Assembly: GCA_951802425.1 (NCBI GenBank)
Contig: OX637806.1
Coordinates: 124,001-188,000, forward strand
Reading direction: 5' to 3'
DNA from: Clavaria fumosa
Lineage: Eukaryota; Basidiomycota; Agaricomycetes; Agaricales; Clavariaceae
Length of the DNA: 64,000 nucleotides
Position 1 is the stretch's first letter; every line of letters begins with the position of its first letter. The translations under genes and the position numbers were made by a program. Of the stretch, positions 32,480 to 43,642 are shown piece by piece. The notes beneath the pieces are model-generated. The model did not search any database. It was not told the origin of the DNA and was given only the letters and a program-made list of their open reading frames with translations.

Positions 32480-35477
32480 TCAAAATGCAGCATCACATGT
32501 GGTTTGACTTGTCTGTCGCATGTTTTCTCTAAGTATAACAACTGTGGTCACTTGATGCCAAAGGGCCCTACCTATTGCTGCTTGTTGCAAATGTGGTTTT
32601 AATGATGATTCATTTTGTGTTCCAATTGATCCACTATAAAGAGGAGCACCACCAACAGGGGGGAGTTGTGCAAAGTCACCAGCAAAAATCATATTTATGC
32701 CTCCAAAAGGTACATCAATCACTCCTGTGACTTTGGCTAATTGTGCGCTGATTTTGTACAGGTCATGACATGCCACCATAGAAACTTCATCTATAAAGAT
32801 GTAATTCACTCCTTCAAGTCTGGCCTGTACATGAGCCATTGAAGCACCTCCTTTACCAATACTGCCAACTTGAATCCCCAAGGCAGAATGATATGTAGAA
32901 CCTGCCAGTAATGCTGCTGATGTTCCTGTGGGTCCTAATATTAGGAACCTATAAGACTCTTGTCTTTGCAAGAAGAATTGCTTCAATGCTTTAATCACTT
33001 GTGATTTACCTGTTCCACCCATCCCACCTAAGTACATTCTAAGTTGCTTACTTCCTTGTGTCACAGCATGATTGCCAACAATTCTAAAAGCTCTCTCTTG
33101 CTCCTTGTTCAGGTTGAAGGTCATGACAGTCAGATCTAGTTGTTCTTGATCTGCTTTATGCTGAGCTTGAATTTTTTTATGTAAATAAGAAGAGTCAACT
33201 ATAGAAACTTTTCCATCCCCTTGTAATGCCAGGTCTATGTTTTTGTCAGAGTTGTTCTTTATAATAGTAGCACTTCTTTCAGCTAACACTGCATTTCGCT
33301 TTTCTTGTACAACCATCTTCCATTTTTCTGCTCGCTGCATTACTTCAGGTTCATATGGATTGGTGTCTATGAGATTTATGCCATCTGGACTTTCATCAAG
33401 CCACCCAGCATTTCTCACACAGTTCTCTGTAGCATTCATTTGAGCCTGTATTACTTTACCTTGTGCACCAAGTGTAGTGTAACAATTCAGCCCATAATTC
33501 ACCTTGTCTTCCCCTTCGTCATCCCCAAAATCATCTCCCTGTCCACATTCTACATCATCCCAATCATCAGTTGCTGAACTTTGCATGCCCAAACCAGGTG
33601 TAGACATATTTTGCTTCATTTGAGCAGCAAAGTCATCCCTTGCATCATTACACTCATACCTTATATTGAAATTATCCATTAACTTAAATTGTCCTTGTGT
33701 AAAGGCATAGATTTCAAAAGCTTCATCCCAGGTCTGCCCTTGTAGTTTTAGATCCTTTCCATTTCTCCATGGCTTAAATAGTGTGAGCATTGTGGCACAA
33801 TAATACTCCCAATCACCCCGATCTTGCCTTGGGAGAGTGCCTCCTATGAAGTTAGGCACTACTTCACCTTTTCTATCATCAAACTTCACCATATGAGTTT
33901 CATGCAAGGGATGCTCCTTCATATATAATTTATCTACTATGGTACTGTCTTCATTGTGTAACTTACCTGTGCTCTCATGAATGGCACATGGTGCCTCTAC
34001 TTCATCTTGGCATGTGTCATCATAGACAAGGTTCAGTTCATCGTCAGTGTCTGCACATACAACACTTGATGCTGATTGACATTGTTGGGGTGCATGTAAT
34101 ACATTCTCACATTCTGCTTCTGTATCTACATCTTGAAATAGATCTAGTTCATCAATTTGTCTTGCTACCTTTGAATACTGTTGTTGTGATGAAGGTTGTT
34201 TAACCCTAGAAGCTTTCTGAACCCACTCATACAATGTGATATCATCATACTTCATTGGCCTATATAGATAGTCTTGCACTGATGATACTCCAACATAGTG
34301 ATTTTGTACATGTTGTAACATCACCTTGTCTGGTCCTTCTATGTCAACTTCATTTTGAGCATTCTCACTCCAAGGCTTCAATGCTTCCTTTACATACTGC
34401 CTCCAGTAAATGGTAACAAAGACATGGCTTGTATAATGATCTGGATTGCCCAACAGATAGAGAGATGCCATTGGACTTCCTATCTCCATCTTTGATGTCA
34501 ATGTATTCACAATTTGTACAATCAAACATCGTGCTTTCTCTTTGTGACTCATATTTCCTCCAAGCATTGTGGAATTACAATTGAACACTCCTCTTATTGC
34601 TTCAAAAATGCTATAAGTTTTCAGTCCAGGCTTTGTAATATAGTCTGAAACATATGCCACTACAGCTTTAATTGCTGTCCCTGATAGAAGGCTAGTCACA
34701 TCTGTGTTACATCGCAGTAGATATGTCACAAGTGGAGTGAATGTATTCAACCATGCCCCTCTTTTTTTAATATGAAGTGCACCTGTTTTCATATCAACTT
34801 CAGTCTGTAAGTAAATATGACATGGAAACCTGGCTTTACATAGTCCATACTTGTTAATACAAGATGGTCTACCCTTTGCATGGGTTCCGCTCCCCATGAC
34901 CTGATTTTTGGTGCAAGTATGGATATTTGAATGAAATATCAAGTCATCAACCTCTGCATTATATTTCTCCTTCCATGATTTGGTGTGAGAACAATTGGTT
35001 CTTTCCTTACACTGACAAATTGGGGGAGGGGGATTAGGCAGTGTTTGTGTTGGATCTTGGTAGCTTGGACATATTGCATTATGTTCTACACTATTTTTGA
35101 CATCACTCATTGATCCAGTCAAAAACTCTCCTGAATGGACTCCCTCAAGATATTCAACTATCTTTTGGAGGAAATCAGAGGATGTGTCCATTATTTTGTC
35201 TCGGATTTCCTGTGGTGATAATGCAAATTTAATCCATACAAGCATATGCATGTGTAGTGTGAGGCAACCTTGTTGTTCTACTGTTCCATAATATGCAGCT
35301 GTATCTCCATAAAGTCCAGAATGCTTTTTCCCAATGCCTAAAACATGTCTGATAAACATTTTGGACATGAAATGGAAAAACCTTGCCCCTGCTACAGGAT
35401 TCTGTGCAATTAACCTGTACCATTGTTCATAACTTTTGATGCTGGGTTGAAATTGGTCCTGTGTCTCAGCATAATAC
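32480..35477 (-). pseudogene. Helitron protein, Rep nuclease and helicase N-terminal segment
   Basis: Almost 1,000 open codons. The HUH motif (LTLHMHMLVW) is at about 35240-35270 and the paired catalytic tyrosines (AYVSDYITKPG) at about 34630-34665, the features of a Y2 rolling-circle nuclease. After an acidic linker comes a PIF1-family helicase with Walker A GGMGGTGKSQ (about 33000-33030), Walker B FIDEVSM (about 32770-32800) and FAGDFAQLPPV (about 32660-32690). The segment ends at the in-frame TGA 32480-32482; the next segment continues in the same frame, and CGA (Arg) fits there. Confidence 0.92.
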
Positions 35478-35490
35478 AGAGAAATGGGGT

Positions 35491-36855
35491 TGTATCCTTT
35501 TTATCCTTTTTATTTTATCATGGTCACGTTACACGGATGATTTAAGTATGTAGACCATGCGAGGGTACAGAGTGATATGATAAGGACTGGTCTACCAGCC
35601 TCGTGACGACTTTGGGACAGGTCTACCTGCCTCGGTCGAGGTTAACCCCCTCCCATCCCTATTTGAGCCTGTCCCACAAAGTGGGGACAGGTTTACCCGC
35701 CTCGGATACAGGCTCATGGCGAATTCCACAACCGGAATCTTTTACCCACGGCTCACCGCACACCCCAGCAGCTACCCTCCTTCCAGTCCAAATCGGGCCC
35801 GTCCGCAGTCGTCACAACCCTTCTATTTGCAGGGTCCATCTCGTCATGTCACAGGTGCAGCCTCTGTTCAGCGCATCCCTGAGTCGAGGACCAAGGTCAG
35901 TGTAGTTTGGTGGTACCCTTGCCCACACCGTCTTGATCGTTCCCGGCATGCCATGGACCCGGATGGTACTGCGTGCGTTCAACAAGCCTGCGCACCAGCT
36001 AAGTGGGTAACGGGGCCTTGTGCCACATGAGTGCGCTGGAGGTCACGAGGAGGCTCCCCTGGCACCACCCACCCCCCCAGGTCGTGCTGGACATCGCTGT
36101 CCACCAACCCAAGGTTAGGGCCCGGACCATTTCCTGTCCAAGCGAGTCCATGGCCACTCCCTTTCCGGCCCTCCCTCCTATAATGGTTACATCCAGGGCT
36201 AGGCCCATTTCGTTACAGGGTTCCACAGTGTTGGCAAGAAGCTGCCACCTTTATGTCTCCGCCATGAGACAACCCAGGAGCTGGGAAGAACGGTCCACGA
36301 CTGCTGTCACACACGTGTCCTGGGTCCCACACCACCCCTGCATAGGATCCAAGGGAACCCAGTCTTGTGTAACTACCATATATAGGAATGCCCTGTTGGA
36401 ATTGGCTATCTCAGCCATCGATCAGATAAGCGCTTATTCATTTCACTTTAGTCATCAGACCAGGCCCCCTTAGTAAGAACGTCATGTGATTATGTAGAGG
36501 TACTAACGCCATTGGTAGTTATTAATAGCTATCACATGACTGCAGTAGTATATAAGTAGCTCACCAGATGTAGTAGATACCCATCTGGTTATCCAGTTTT
36601 GTGCCCCGGTTTACCACTGCCGCTACCGACTCGACTTCGCTCATCGTCACTGTCATCGTCCTTCGATAGGATCCTCGCTGATCAGCACACCGACAACCAG
36701 ATTCTTCTAACATGCCCAGGTGCTATGGCGTATAGCCTTCCAGTCACTTTGTTGGGAATTTATTTTGCCCCCCCCACAGGTTCGAACTCGTGACTGAACC
36801 TTGTGACTTCAGTGATTCCGCAAGTGATGCGTTAAACCACTTGGCCATGGGGCCT
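35491..36855 (-). mobile_element. SINE-like retroelement with tRNA-derived head
   Basis: It splits the Helitron Rep motif and is flanked by the 13-bp duplication AGAGAAATGGGGT (35478-35490 and 36856-36868). On the minus strand it begins with a tRNA-like head: A box TGGCCAAGTGGT (complement of 36836-36847) and B box GAGTTCGAACC (complement of 36779-36789), 50-70 nt apart as in tRNA genes. It ends in an A-rich tail (AAAAAGGAT repeated, complement of 35491-35515). Long variable-type duplication, pol III boxes and A-rich tail fit LINE-mobilised SINEs. Without the nested LTR its body is about 1.04 kb, unusually long. No long conserved frame is visible in the body. Confidence 0.7.
36394..36712 (+). 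mobile_element. Solo LTR in the SINE-like element
   Basis: 319 bp of the TR-GAG LTR family, flanked by the 5-bp duplication TGCCC (36389-36393 and 36713-36717). It lies between the tRNA-like head and the body of the SINE-like insertion, so the order of events was Helitron, then SINE-like element, then LTR. Confidence 0.95.
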
Positions 36856-36868
36856 AGAGAAATGGGGT

Positions 36869-38399
36869 GCTTGACATCTGCAGGTGCAAATGTAATGAAC
36901 CATGATGGTGCTCCAATGAAAGAGATCAAAGCCCAAATTTCATTACGCATATACTTCTTGTTGGTGATTGAACCCTTCACATGACCTCCCACATGATCAA
37001 TATCCTTCAACAGCTGAAAACACACCTTTTCCTCATTGGTTTCTGGGTTAACTGCTTCTCCTTTTTCCATTCTTGAAGTGAGATTTGATAAAGCAGAAAG
37101 GTCTACATCCAGTAACCTTTTAGAAATGTCTTCAAATTTAGTCTTTTCTGCAAGTAAATACCCTCCACTTGTGCTCTGCTTAATTTGCTCATGGTTAAAG
37201 GCTATCAGTGGAAAGTAAGGATCCTTCTGAAATCTTTTGTCATGGTACATCAATAAGTGTTGCTTATGTGCAAAATCTGACATATGTACTGCATGAAGGT
37301 TGTTTCCAATCCCTCCAAGACCATATGGAAAAAGCCACAGCATCATCTGTGGAAATAGTTGAGGGTTGTTATATATACTTTCTGCTTGAGGTGCAAGACC
37401 TATAGCTAGAACTTTCCTGTTCTTTGTGAGGTGTTCAAGGGCAATTGCTTTAAGAGCTTTTAGGCTTTTTGTAGAATACTCTTCTCCCGTTAAGCCATGG
37501 ACAACAAATGGACAAATTCCATTTTCAACTCCCTCTTCTCTTTCATCATCATTGACTGCTGTTGACTCTGGATCCTTATTTTCATATGACAGACAATAGT
37601 CTACAACCACAGGAGGTTCATCCTCTGGGTACTCCTCAAGGTTTCGCAATGATATTTCCAAATCATAATAATCAGAGTGATTAAGTTTCAGCCACTCCAA
37701 AGCATCTCTAACCTTTTTGCATCTGACTAAGAGTGGCATTCTTTCAAAGTCTGATTTAGTGGGTTGACATGGTCCTGTATATATGAAAGCTAGTACATCA
37801 TCAAGCTCCTCTATTGGTGGAGGCAGCACATCATACACTTTGGGTATTGGATTTGCAAATGTGATTGCATTGGCTCTCATTTTGTGCATTCCAGATGAAA
37901 CACGAACTATACATTGGTTGTGACGAACTTGAGCAACCAGTAGTTGTTCTGCAAAAGAAAGTTTTGCTAATGCATCTGGTACCTCTCCAATCCAGTTTCC
38001 ATTTGCAAGACTCATCACAGGTATCTTTTCTTTCTTTAAAGATGTGTGGCATGTCATACATATTTTATCTGCTTTTGGTAGCAATACAGGGCCTGATAGC
38101 TCCGTCACTCTTTCTGCCTCACTTTTATGTTCTGCTTGTGTGACCCCAGGTCTGACTAATATATCAAGATTTAAGTCAACATCAACAAGCTGTCTCATGT
38201 CATAAATTAAGGTCAACCTTCCACATACTGCACATCCTTGTTCCTGAATGCAATCAATGGCCATGTCATTACATGCATCAGACAAAATTTGGTGCTGCAA
38301 TTCATAAGATGGAGGTGGAGGTGGGAAGGTGCGGCATCTGCCTCTCTTGCCTGGTTTTGATACACCTTTCATATGAACCTCTCTATCCTCAGCATAAGT
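36869..38399 (-). pseudogene. Helitron protein, Helitron-like N domain segment
   Basis: About 500 open codons between the solo LTR and the SINE-like insertion. A proline run (RTFPPPPPSYELQHQIL) and a cysteine cluster (CAVCG...CMTCH) lead into the Helitron-like N domain (FAHKQHLLMYHDKRFQKDPY, around 37200-37290) and the conserved Rep motif 1 FITFAPADVKHP at the insertion point. This region contributes to the nuclease fold. The frame is clean apart from the insertions, so this Helitron died recently. Confidence 0.85.
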
Positions 38400-38717
38400 T
38401 GTTAAGGAAACTGGTTATCAGTATGCTGATCGGTGAGGATCCTATCGAGAGACGACGTTGGTAACAATGAGGAGCAAGGTTGAGTTGGTAGCAGCAGTGG
38501 TAGACCAGGGCACAATACTGGATAACCAGATGACTATCTACTACATCTGGTCAACTACTTATATACTACTTCATCATGTGATAGCTAATTATAGCTACCA
38601 ATGGCGTAAGTACCTCTACATAATCACATGACGTTTATTACTAAGGAGGCCCGGTGCATGACTAAAGAGAATTTGATAAGTGCTTATATTATCGATGGTT
38701 GAGATCCCATTCCAACA
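38400..38717 (-). mobile_element. Solo LTR in the Helitron gene
   Basis: 318 bp, reverse orientation, with duplication TAAGT (38395-38399 and 38718-38722). It is the most diverged LTR of the family (for example TGTTAAGGAAACTGG at its end), so it is likely the oldest of the insertions. Confidence 0.94.
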
Positions 38718-39337
38718 TAAGTGATGTCACTCAATTTTTTTGATACACCTTTTATATGAACCTTTCTATCCTCAGCACAAGTGATTTCACTCAATTTAGT
38801 TGTATCTTTCCTACCTTTTCGATACTTTTCAGCAGATTTCACATTCATTCTTTTGTATGCAGCACCCATCCTCTTTTGATACTTTCTTACACTTGCAAGA
38901 TTGTCTGATTTGGATGCCTTAAGAAGTTCATGGATATTTATACGCTGAAGTACAGACACAAATTCAGCACAGTTATCACATTTGTGTTTCATTATAAGGG
39001 CCTTGAGTTTTTCTTTTTGTATTTTAGTGCTCGTGTATATATTGTGCTGTTTGGCAATTAGTTTCAACTCCATCACAGTTAGATACTCGACTAACATTTC
39101 CTTCGGAATGTCACACACATACTCATGCTGAAATGCATCACTGATTTTGATGTATGTCTTGAACTTGTATAAGTCATCATTATGCTCTATAATCTCCTGC
39201 ATGTAAGGCAGGATATCATCATATGAGAATGCACATAAACCACCTCCCATAATCTTGCTGTGTGGAATAAAACCCAATGGGTGTTTTGGTTTCTTCAATG
39301 CTTTCACTGACAGTGTGGCATATATGTGACAATTCAT
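38718..39337 (-). pseudogene. Helitron protein, N-terminal segment
   Basis: From an ATG at 39337 about 205 codons are open up to the solo LTR. Around residues 85-130 it has ELKLIAKQHNIYTSTKIQ followed by CDNC, a short SAP-like helix pair plus cysteine pair that I associate with the start of fungal Helitron proteins. A lysine/arginine-rich stretch follows. The open frame extends upstream to 40429 through tandem repeats, but that part is repeat-derived and not used as the start. A 60-bp tandem duplication (near 38340-38399 and 38730-38790, KGVSK motif twice) spans the LTR insertion site. Confidence 0.7.
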
Positions 39338-39462
39338 CAATTTTCTCCAAAATACAATTACCAGCTTTCCTTTGAAAATTTTACTGCTTGTCTTCCAAAA
39401 TTTGAAACACATGAAACAGATAAAAACAAAACAATATATGAATGCTTGTGGACAAGTGTGGT

Positions 39463-40030
39463 ATACATTGCAACAAGAACCCCAAAAGGCCTGAGCAGCA
39501 TAAGCTGGGTGGACTTTATAATACTCCTGTCCTTGTAGTGACATAAAACTGGAATTTGTGTCATGATAATGCACCCTAGAATATACAGCACAACTAGAAT
39601 CCAAATAAGCCTGAGCAGCATAAGCAGCATGGTCTTGTCCTTGTAGCAATGCAAAACTGGCATTTGTGTCATGACAATGGATACTATTGTGACAAGAATC
39701 CCAAAAAGCCCAAGCGGCATAAGCAGCATGGACTACATAATACTCTGGTCCTTGTAAGGACGCAGAACTGGAGTTTGTATTGCAATAATACATCCATGAA
39801 CCCTGGGGTGCAGAAACAGGGCATATGGTATGACACACCCAAGAACCCTGGGGTGCAGAAACAGGGTATACAGTATGACACACCCAAGAACCCTGGGGTG
39901 CAGAAACAGGGCATACAGTATAACACACCCAACATCCCTGAGGTGCAGATGCAGGGCTTATAATATTATAACACACCCAAAACCCCTGGGGTGCAGATTC
40001 AGGGTACGTATGATAACACACCCTTGAGTC
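39463..40030 (-). repeat. Nested coding-frame minisatellites upstream of the Helitron gene
   Basis: 39790-40025 holds about five 45-bp units (CCTGGGGTGCAGAAACAGGG core; SAPQGSWVCHTVYPV on the minus strand). 39463-39790 holds three diverged units of about 108-125 bp sharing SLQGQEYY and AAYAAQAFW motifs. Both keep the minus frame open up to 40429 without a recognisable domain. They sit where the Helitron 5' region should be. Confidence 0.8.
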
Positions 40031-40480
40031 CAGTGGCGACACTAGAGGAAAAGAATAAATTCTCTCCTTCAGTGCTGAAGTTCCTTTGTGAGACATTGGT
40101 ATCAGACATAATGAATGCCACATACTAAGATATCCCTCCCTCAAACAATGGCCATGCGACGGCTGTATCTTGTACAAATGGTGGTTGTGTACCAATATAA
40201 ACATTCTGGAAGACTGACTCACTTGTGAAAATTCCACAGCCAGACAATAGCCATGGTGAAGAAGGGTGAGGAACACCATTGTAAGCATTAAAGCATGTGT
40301 GATGGATGGGTCCATGTTGTGGTTTGGTGCTGAGATCTGAGACATTGCCCTACACCCTACGCCCACCTCAGGCGCGTCAACATGTACAGCCACATGCCAC
40401 ACAATGTGTACAGCCACACTTGCCAACAATCACTCCGGGCTTCATACCTCACTTAGCTGCCTTCAAAGGTTAACATTGTA
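40031..40480. other. Stretch with no recognised gene
   Basis: Only the extension of the repeat-derived minus-strand open frame is present. No splice-supported exon, transposon end or hairpin was recognised. Confidence 0.4.
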
Positions 40481-40499
40481 CTCTATTTAGACACAAAAG

Positions 40500-40790
40500 C
40501 TGGTGTGGCTTTCCCTCTGGTGCGCCGTACGTGAAAGGCGCTTCCCCTAAGGGGACCAAAGGGCTGGGAGGTGCCTGGGGGAGGCGGTAGTGCCTCATGA
40601 GTCCTGCCGGCGCGCCGTGCCTGAAAGGCACATCCCCAGAGGGGACCGAAGGGCTGGGGGTGCCTCAGAGAGGCGGTATTGCGAAAGGCGAGGAAGCCAG
40701 TATGGCTTTGAGTCCTGCCGGCGCACCGTGCCTGAAAGGCGCATCCCCAGAGGGGACCAAAGGGCTGGGGTACCTGCAGATAGCATAATA
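40500..40790. repeat. Three-copy repeat of about 110 bp with internal hairpin
   Basis: Three units share GCCGTGCCTGAAAGGC, then CATCCCCAGAGGGGACC and AAGGGCTGGGG, at about 40530-40580, 40610-40665 and 40720-40775. Each unit contains CCCCAGAGGGG (CCCCTAAGGGG in the first), a short perfect hairpin. On the minus strand the units read QPFGPLWGCAFQARRAGRT three times and may form the C-terminal tail of the neighbouring gene. Confidence 0.8.
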
Positions 40791-40835
40791 AACATGCCTT
40801 CCCTGGGCCTAGCCCTAGTGCTGAAGGTAACTGCA

Positions 40836-42526
40836 TCTTCATATATTTGAGCCCTCAATTCTTGCTCTCCAAAGACCATGCAGAAGAATGCACAGAAACA
40901 CTCCCATTCCTGTTGGCATAAGACACCATTAATCTGACGAAACATTGCTGAAGTGTTGCGGTCTGTTAGGTCAGCTCTGGTCACAACCACCATGGACGCG
41001 AATACAGCATATTGGAATGTTGCAGAGGCATTAACAGACAGGGCATAAGTTGCAGATTGCTGACTGTCCAAAGACGGCTGTTGGGGTTTAATGCTGTTCG
41101 GTGAAGCCCAAGATCGATTAACAAATATCCCTGCAGAGGAGAATGTAATCACATCAATGATGGTGCTACACATTTGCATTAATTCAGTTTGTTGCCTGAA
41201 TTGAGTTACAAAGCTGACCTCATATTCAGGACAGAAAATACATCTGGAACCATGCTGATGGCAAAGGGACCAACAGGGTTGGGGCCATTCGTAACTGTGC
41301 TGAGAACACCCAATCTAAAAATCCAAGGTTAGTAATCTGTATGTGAGAAGTAAAAGACATTGTACCAGAGGTTGGGTAAATTCTTGTACGTGTCTTTAAG
41401 CAGGGAATCGAAGAGCTTTGGGTTGGTCACCTCACACACAGAGGGAAGATTTCTGTTTGTGGCATCTGCACAATTGTCACTAAAAAATGTGTCAGACATA
41501 AGAGAACATGTAATTGAATAAGACATACTCTTCAATCAAGTCTTCCAAGTAGACTGTCTTCTTATCGAGGTATTCCACTTCCCCATCACCCTTAGAGCTG
41601 CCCCTGAGATCTCAGACTATTGACCATTTAACTCAAAATGCAAAGGCAAGGGTACATACATTGGAATGCTGCAGCCTACAGGGTGTCGCATTGCCTTAGG
41701 TGACCTGAAACATGTGGGTAAGTGTGCAAATCCAAAAGCTACTATGTAACTTACTTTGAAATTACAACTTGAACTTTCTTGGATGTGCGTTCAGGTGTAG
41801 GAGACACAGGGGGGGTGTGGCCATCGTCAATGTCTGTGTCTCCATCACTACAAGACATTTCAATCTGTAATGATGCCATGAGGATACAATGTGATGCACT
41901 GGCTGCCCTCTTCAACATCAACAATCAGATGTGATTTCTTGAATAACCTTACAGCTAGAGTGAGAATGAAGGGGAGTCAGAGTAGAATTCTACCCACATC
42001 TTAGCTCGCTTCAGAGTTCTAAGGGAAGGAGTCAGGCATGAGAATAACACAGGAAATGTCACCTACTTCAGTGCATCATCAGGTTCTGGGGAGGAAGCAA
42101 GGTGATGCTTGCCACTAAATGAATCATGCCAAGGGTGTAAATGTGAAATCAAATCTGAAAGGAAGTAACTTCATGACACTGACTGTTTCAAAGGGCTCGA
42201 GGGTGAAGAAGCAGCCTTCCCAGTATCAGCATCACCGTCAGAGATAGAAATCCTGAATTACAGGTGAGGCAAGAACTCTTAAGGGTGGGAAAAGACAGCA
42301 CGTAGTATCTATATCGCTGAAAGATAATTCAGCTTGGGCAGCCATATCATGCAGACTGGCCTACCTCTCCACCACAACACGACTGTTGGGCAATTGACTT
42401 TTCCCTTGTTTCAAAGGTGATCTGCAATGGAAAAGTTAGGTCATGGGTTGGGCATAACAGCCAGAAGAATAATACATACATCGAAGGGGTTGCAGCAGAC
42501 TTGGGAGCTCTACGACGAGATGGCAT
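40836..42526 (-). CDS. Multi-exon gene of unknown function
   Basis: The minus strand holds a well-spliced gene starting at ATG 42526 (MPSRRRAPKSAATPS). The first intron (42479 to 42422) has GTATGT and TTGCAG ends. Later exons, each bounded by good splice sites, include ISISDGDADTGKAASSPSSP (about 42190-42250), TPPVSPTPERTSKKVQVV (about 41770-41830), KGDGEVEYLDKKTVYLEDL (about 41525-41600), a segment ending FDSLLKDTYKNLPNLW (about 41375-41490) and a long last part with QTELMQMCSTIIDVITFSS and NGVLCQQEWECFCAFF (40850-41220). The protein would be acidic and serine-rich at first and globular later. I do not recognise a domain. Where it ends is unclear; splicing into the 40500-40790 repeat is possible. 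No disabling change was noticed. Confidence 0.6.
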
Positions 42527-42918
42527 GGCCAAACCAGCAATGAACCCAAGAAAATGATATTTGGGAGAGAGGGCCTCTGAGGGATGACCAGAACATACAA
42601 GAAGGGGGAGCTGAGGAATAATTTAAACGCAGTCTGAAGGTATAAAAGCGTTTTCAGATGGTAGTTGACTTTATTCCAAAGGAAAAGTTGTACCATTTCA
42701 GAGGCTAGATGGGCCCTGTGCCTGCAGGGTCATAATGACAGTCTTTCACAGAAGAAGCTTCTAGCTTCTTCAATCAACAAGTTTGAATGCTGTGTGCCTC
42801 AGAAGTTTGAATGTGTGGGTGAAATATGAAAGGGTCAGTGCGTGAAAATTCACATTTATGATAAGGAAAAATACACCAACTAACCTAGAACTGACTAAAA
42901 TGCTTGTTTAGGGTTTTT

Positions 42919-43340
42919 CAGGGACAGGATGGACGTCCATCAGAAATTAGTCCTTATCCAATTGAGGTGAGAAGTTGCATTGCACATGCTTGCTATTAGA
43001 GTGGGGAAGATAGGGCTGCTAAAGACATTCTAAGAAGAATATTGCTTACCAAATGTAGCAGGCACAGCCAGACATAGTCAGGGTACAGGTGTGTTAGACG
43101 GCAACAGACCTTATGGACCAAGACATTTAGAGTGATCCAGGGACAGAATGGATATCCATCAGAAAGTAGTCCCTATCCAATTGAGGTGAGAATGTGCATT
43201 GCACATGCTTGCTATCAGAGCGGTCAAGGCAGGGTCATTAATCATATTCTAAAAAGAATCTTGCTTACAAAATGTAGCATATGGAGCCATAGTCTGGGTG
43301 CAGGTGCATTAGATGCAATAGAGCCCTGAGGTTGAATGAA
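42919..43340 (+). repeat. 219-bp tandem duplication
   Basis: CAGGGACAGGATGG at 42919 and CAGGGACAGAATGG at 43138 start two copies of about 200-219 bp, roughly 85 percent alike. Both contain a protein-like segment (SPYPIEVRxCIAHACY) and a following splice-like GTGAG, so an exon of the plus-strand host gene may have been duplicated. Confidence 0.75.
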
Positions 43341-43439
43341 GAAAGAAAGAAAAAAGGACAGTAAAGAGGGTGAAAAAAAGGCTCCCCTCCGAAGAACTCA
43401 CGTGCTCTCTCTTTACACACCTCTCAGACTTATTGTCAC

Positions 43440-43642
43440 ATCCCATGAACAGATTTTATCAAAGTGGAGCAGCTGGTAAGCTCAATTTTTTTCATAAGTG
43501 AAGAGACACTGAGTTGCGCCAATGGCAGCTGAGAGGCTGGAGGCTGAGGCAACTGCCCAACATGAAGGACCCCTTCAGTCAAGATATCTGAGCACTTTGA
43601 CGAAGGTAAGGTCAAATATGTCAGCGAAGACCAGATGCTCAC
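43440..43642 (+). pseudogene. Host gene, part upstream of the chromovirus
   Basis: Short exon-like pieces lead up to the retrotransposon: SHEQILSKW-like sequence near 43445-43470, AERLEAEATAQHEG near 43525-43565, and KVKYVSEDQML directly at the insertion. The last piece continues in frame across the insertion into the sequence at 54486 (TRRQSYLDTPLF), which marks the element as sitting in a gene. A perfect donor GTAAGG at about 43607 and an acceptor TTTTAAG before 54531 allow the alternative that the element lies in an intron. Confidence 0.45.

Larger units (their letters stand above)
30488..39337 (-). mobile_element. Helitron (rolling-circle transposon), 3'-truncated and interrupted
   Basis: The minus strand encodes a Helitron Rep/helicase: an N-terminal SAP-like and CxxC region, the Helitron-like N domain, a Rep nuclease with HUH (HMHM) and two-tyrosine (YVSDYITK) motifs, a PIF1-type helicase and a C-terminal cysteine-protease-like domain. 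Three insertions interrupt it: a solo LTR at 38400-38717, and a SINE-like element at 35491-36855 that itself contains a solo LTR. One in-frame TGA (32480-32482) is the only point mutation stop I see in the main body. The downstream end stops inside the protease-like domain at 30488, so the CTRR end and terminal hairpin are missing; the 5' TC end was not located. Confidence 0.9.

Noticed and set aside
36770..36855. Functional tRNA gene
   Set aside because: A and B boxes are present, but the stem pairing looks imperfect and the head sits exactly at the end of a 13-bp target duplication, so a SINE-like head is the better explanation.
38684..40429. 581-codon minus-strand frame as one Helitron N-terminal protein
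   Set aside because: The upstream two thirds are minisatellite and unrelated repeats, and the first part of the frame near 38717 crosses a solo LTR; only 38718-39337 resembles Helitron protein.
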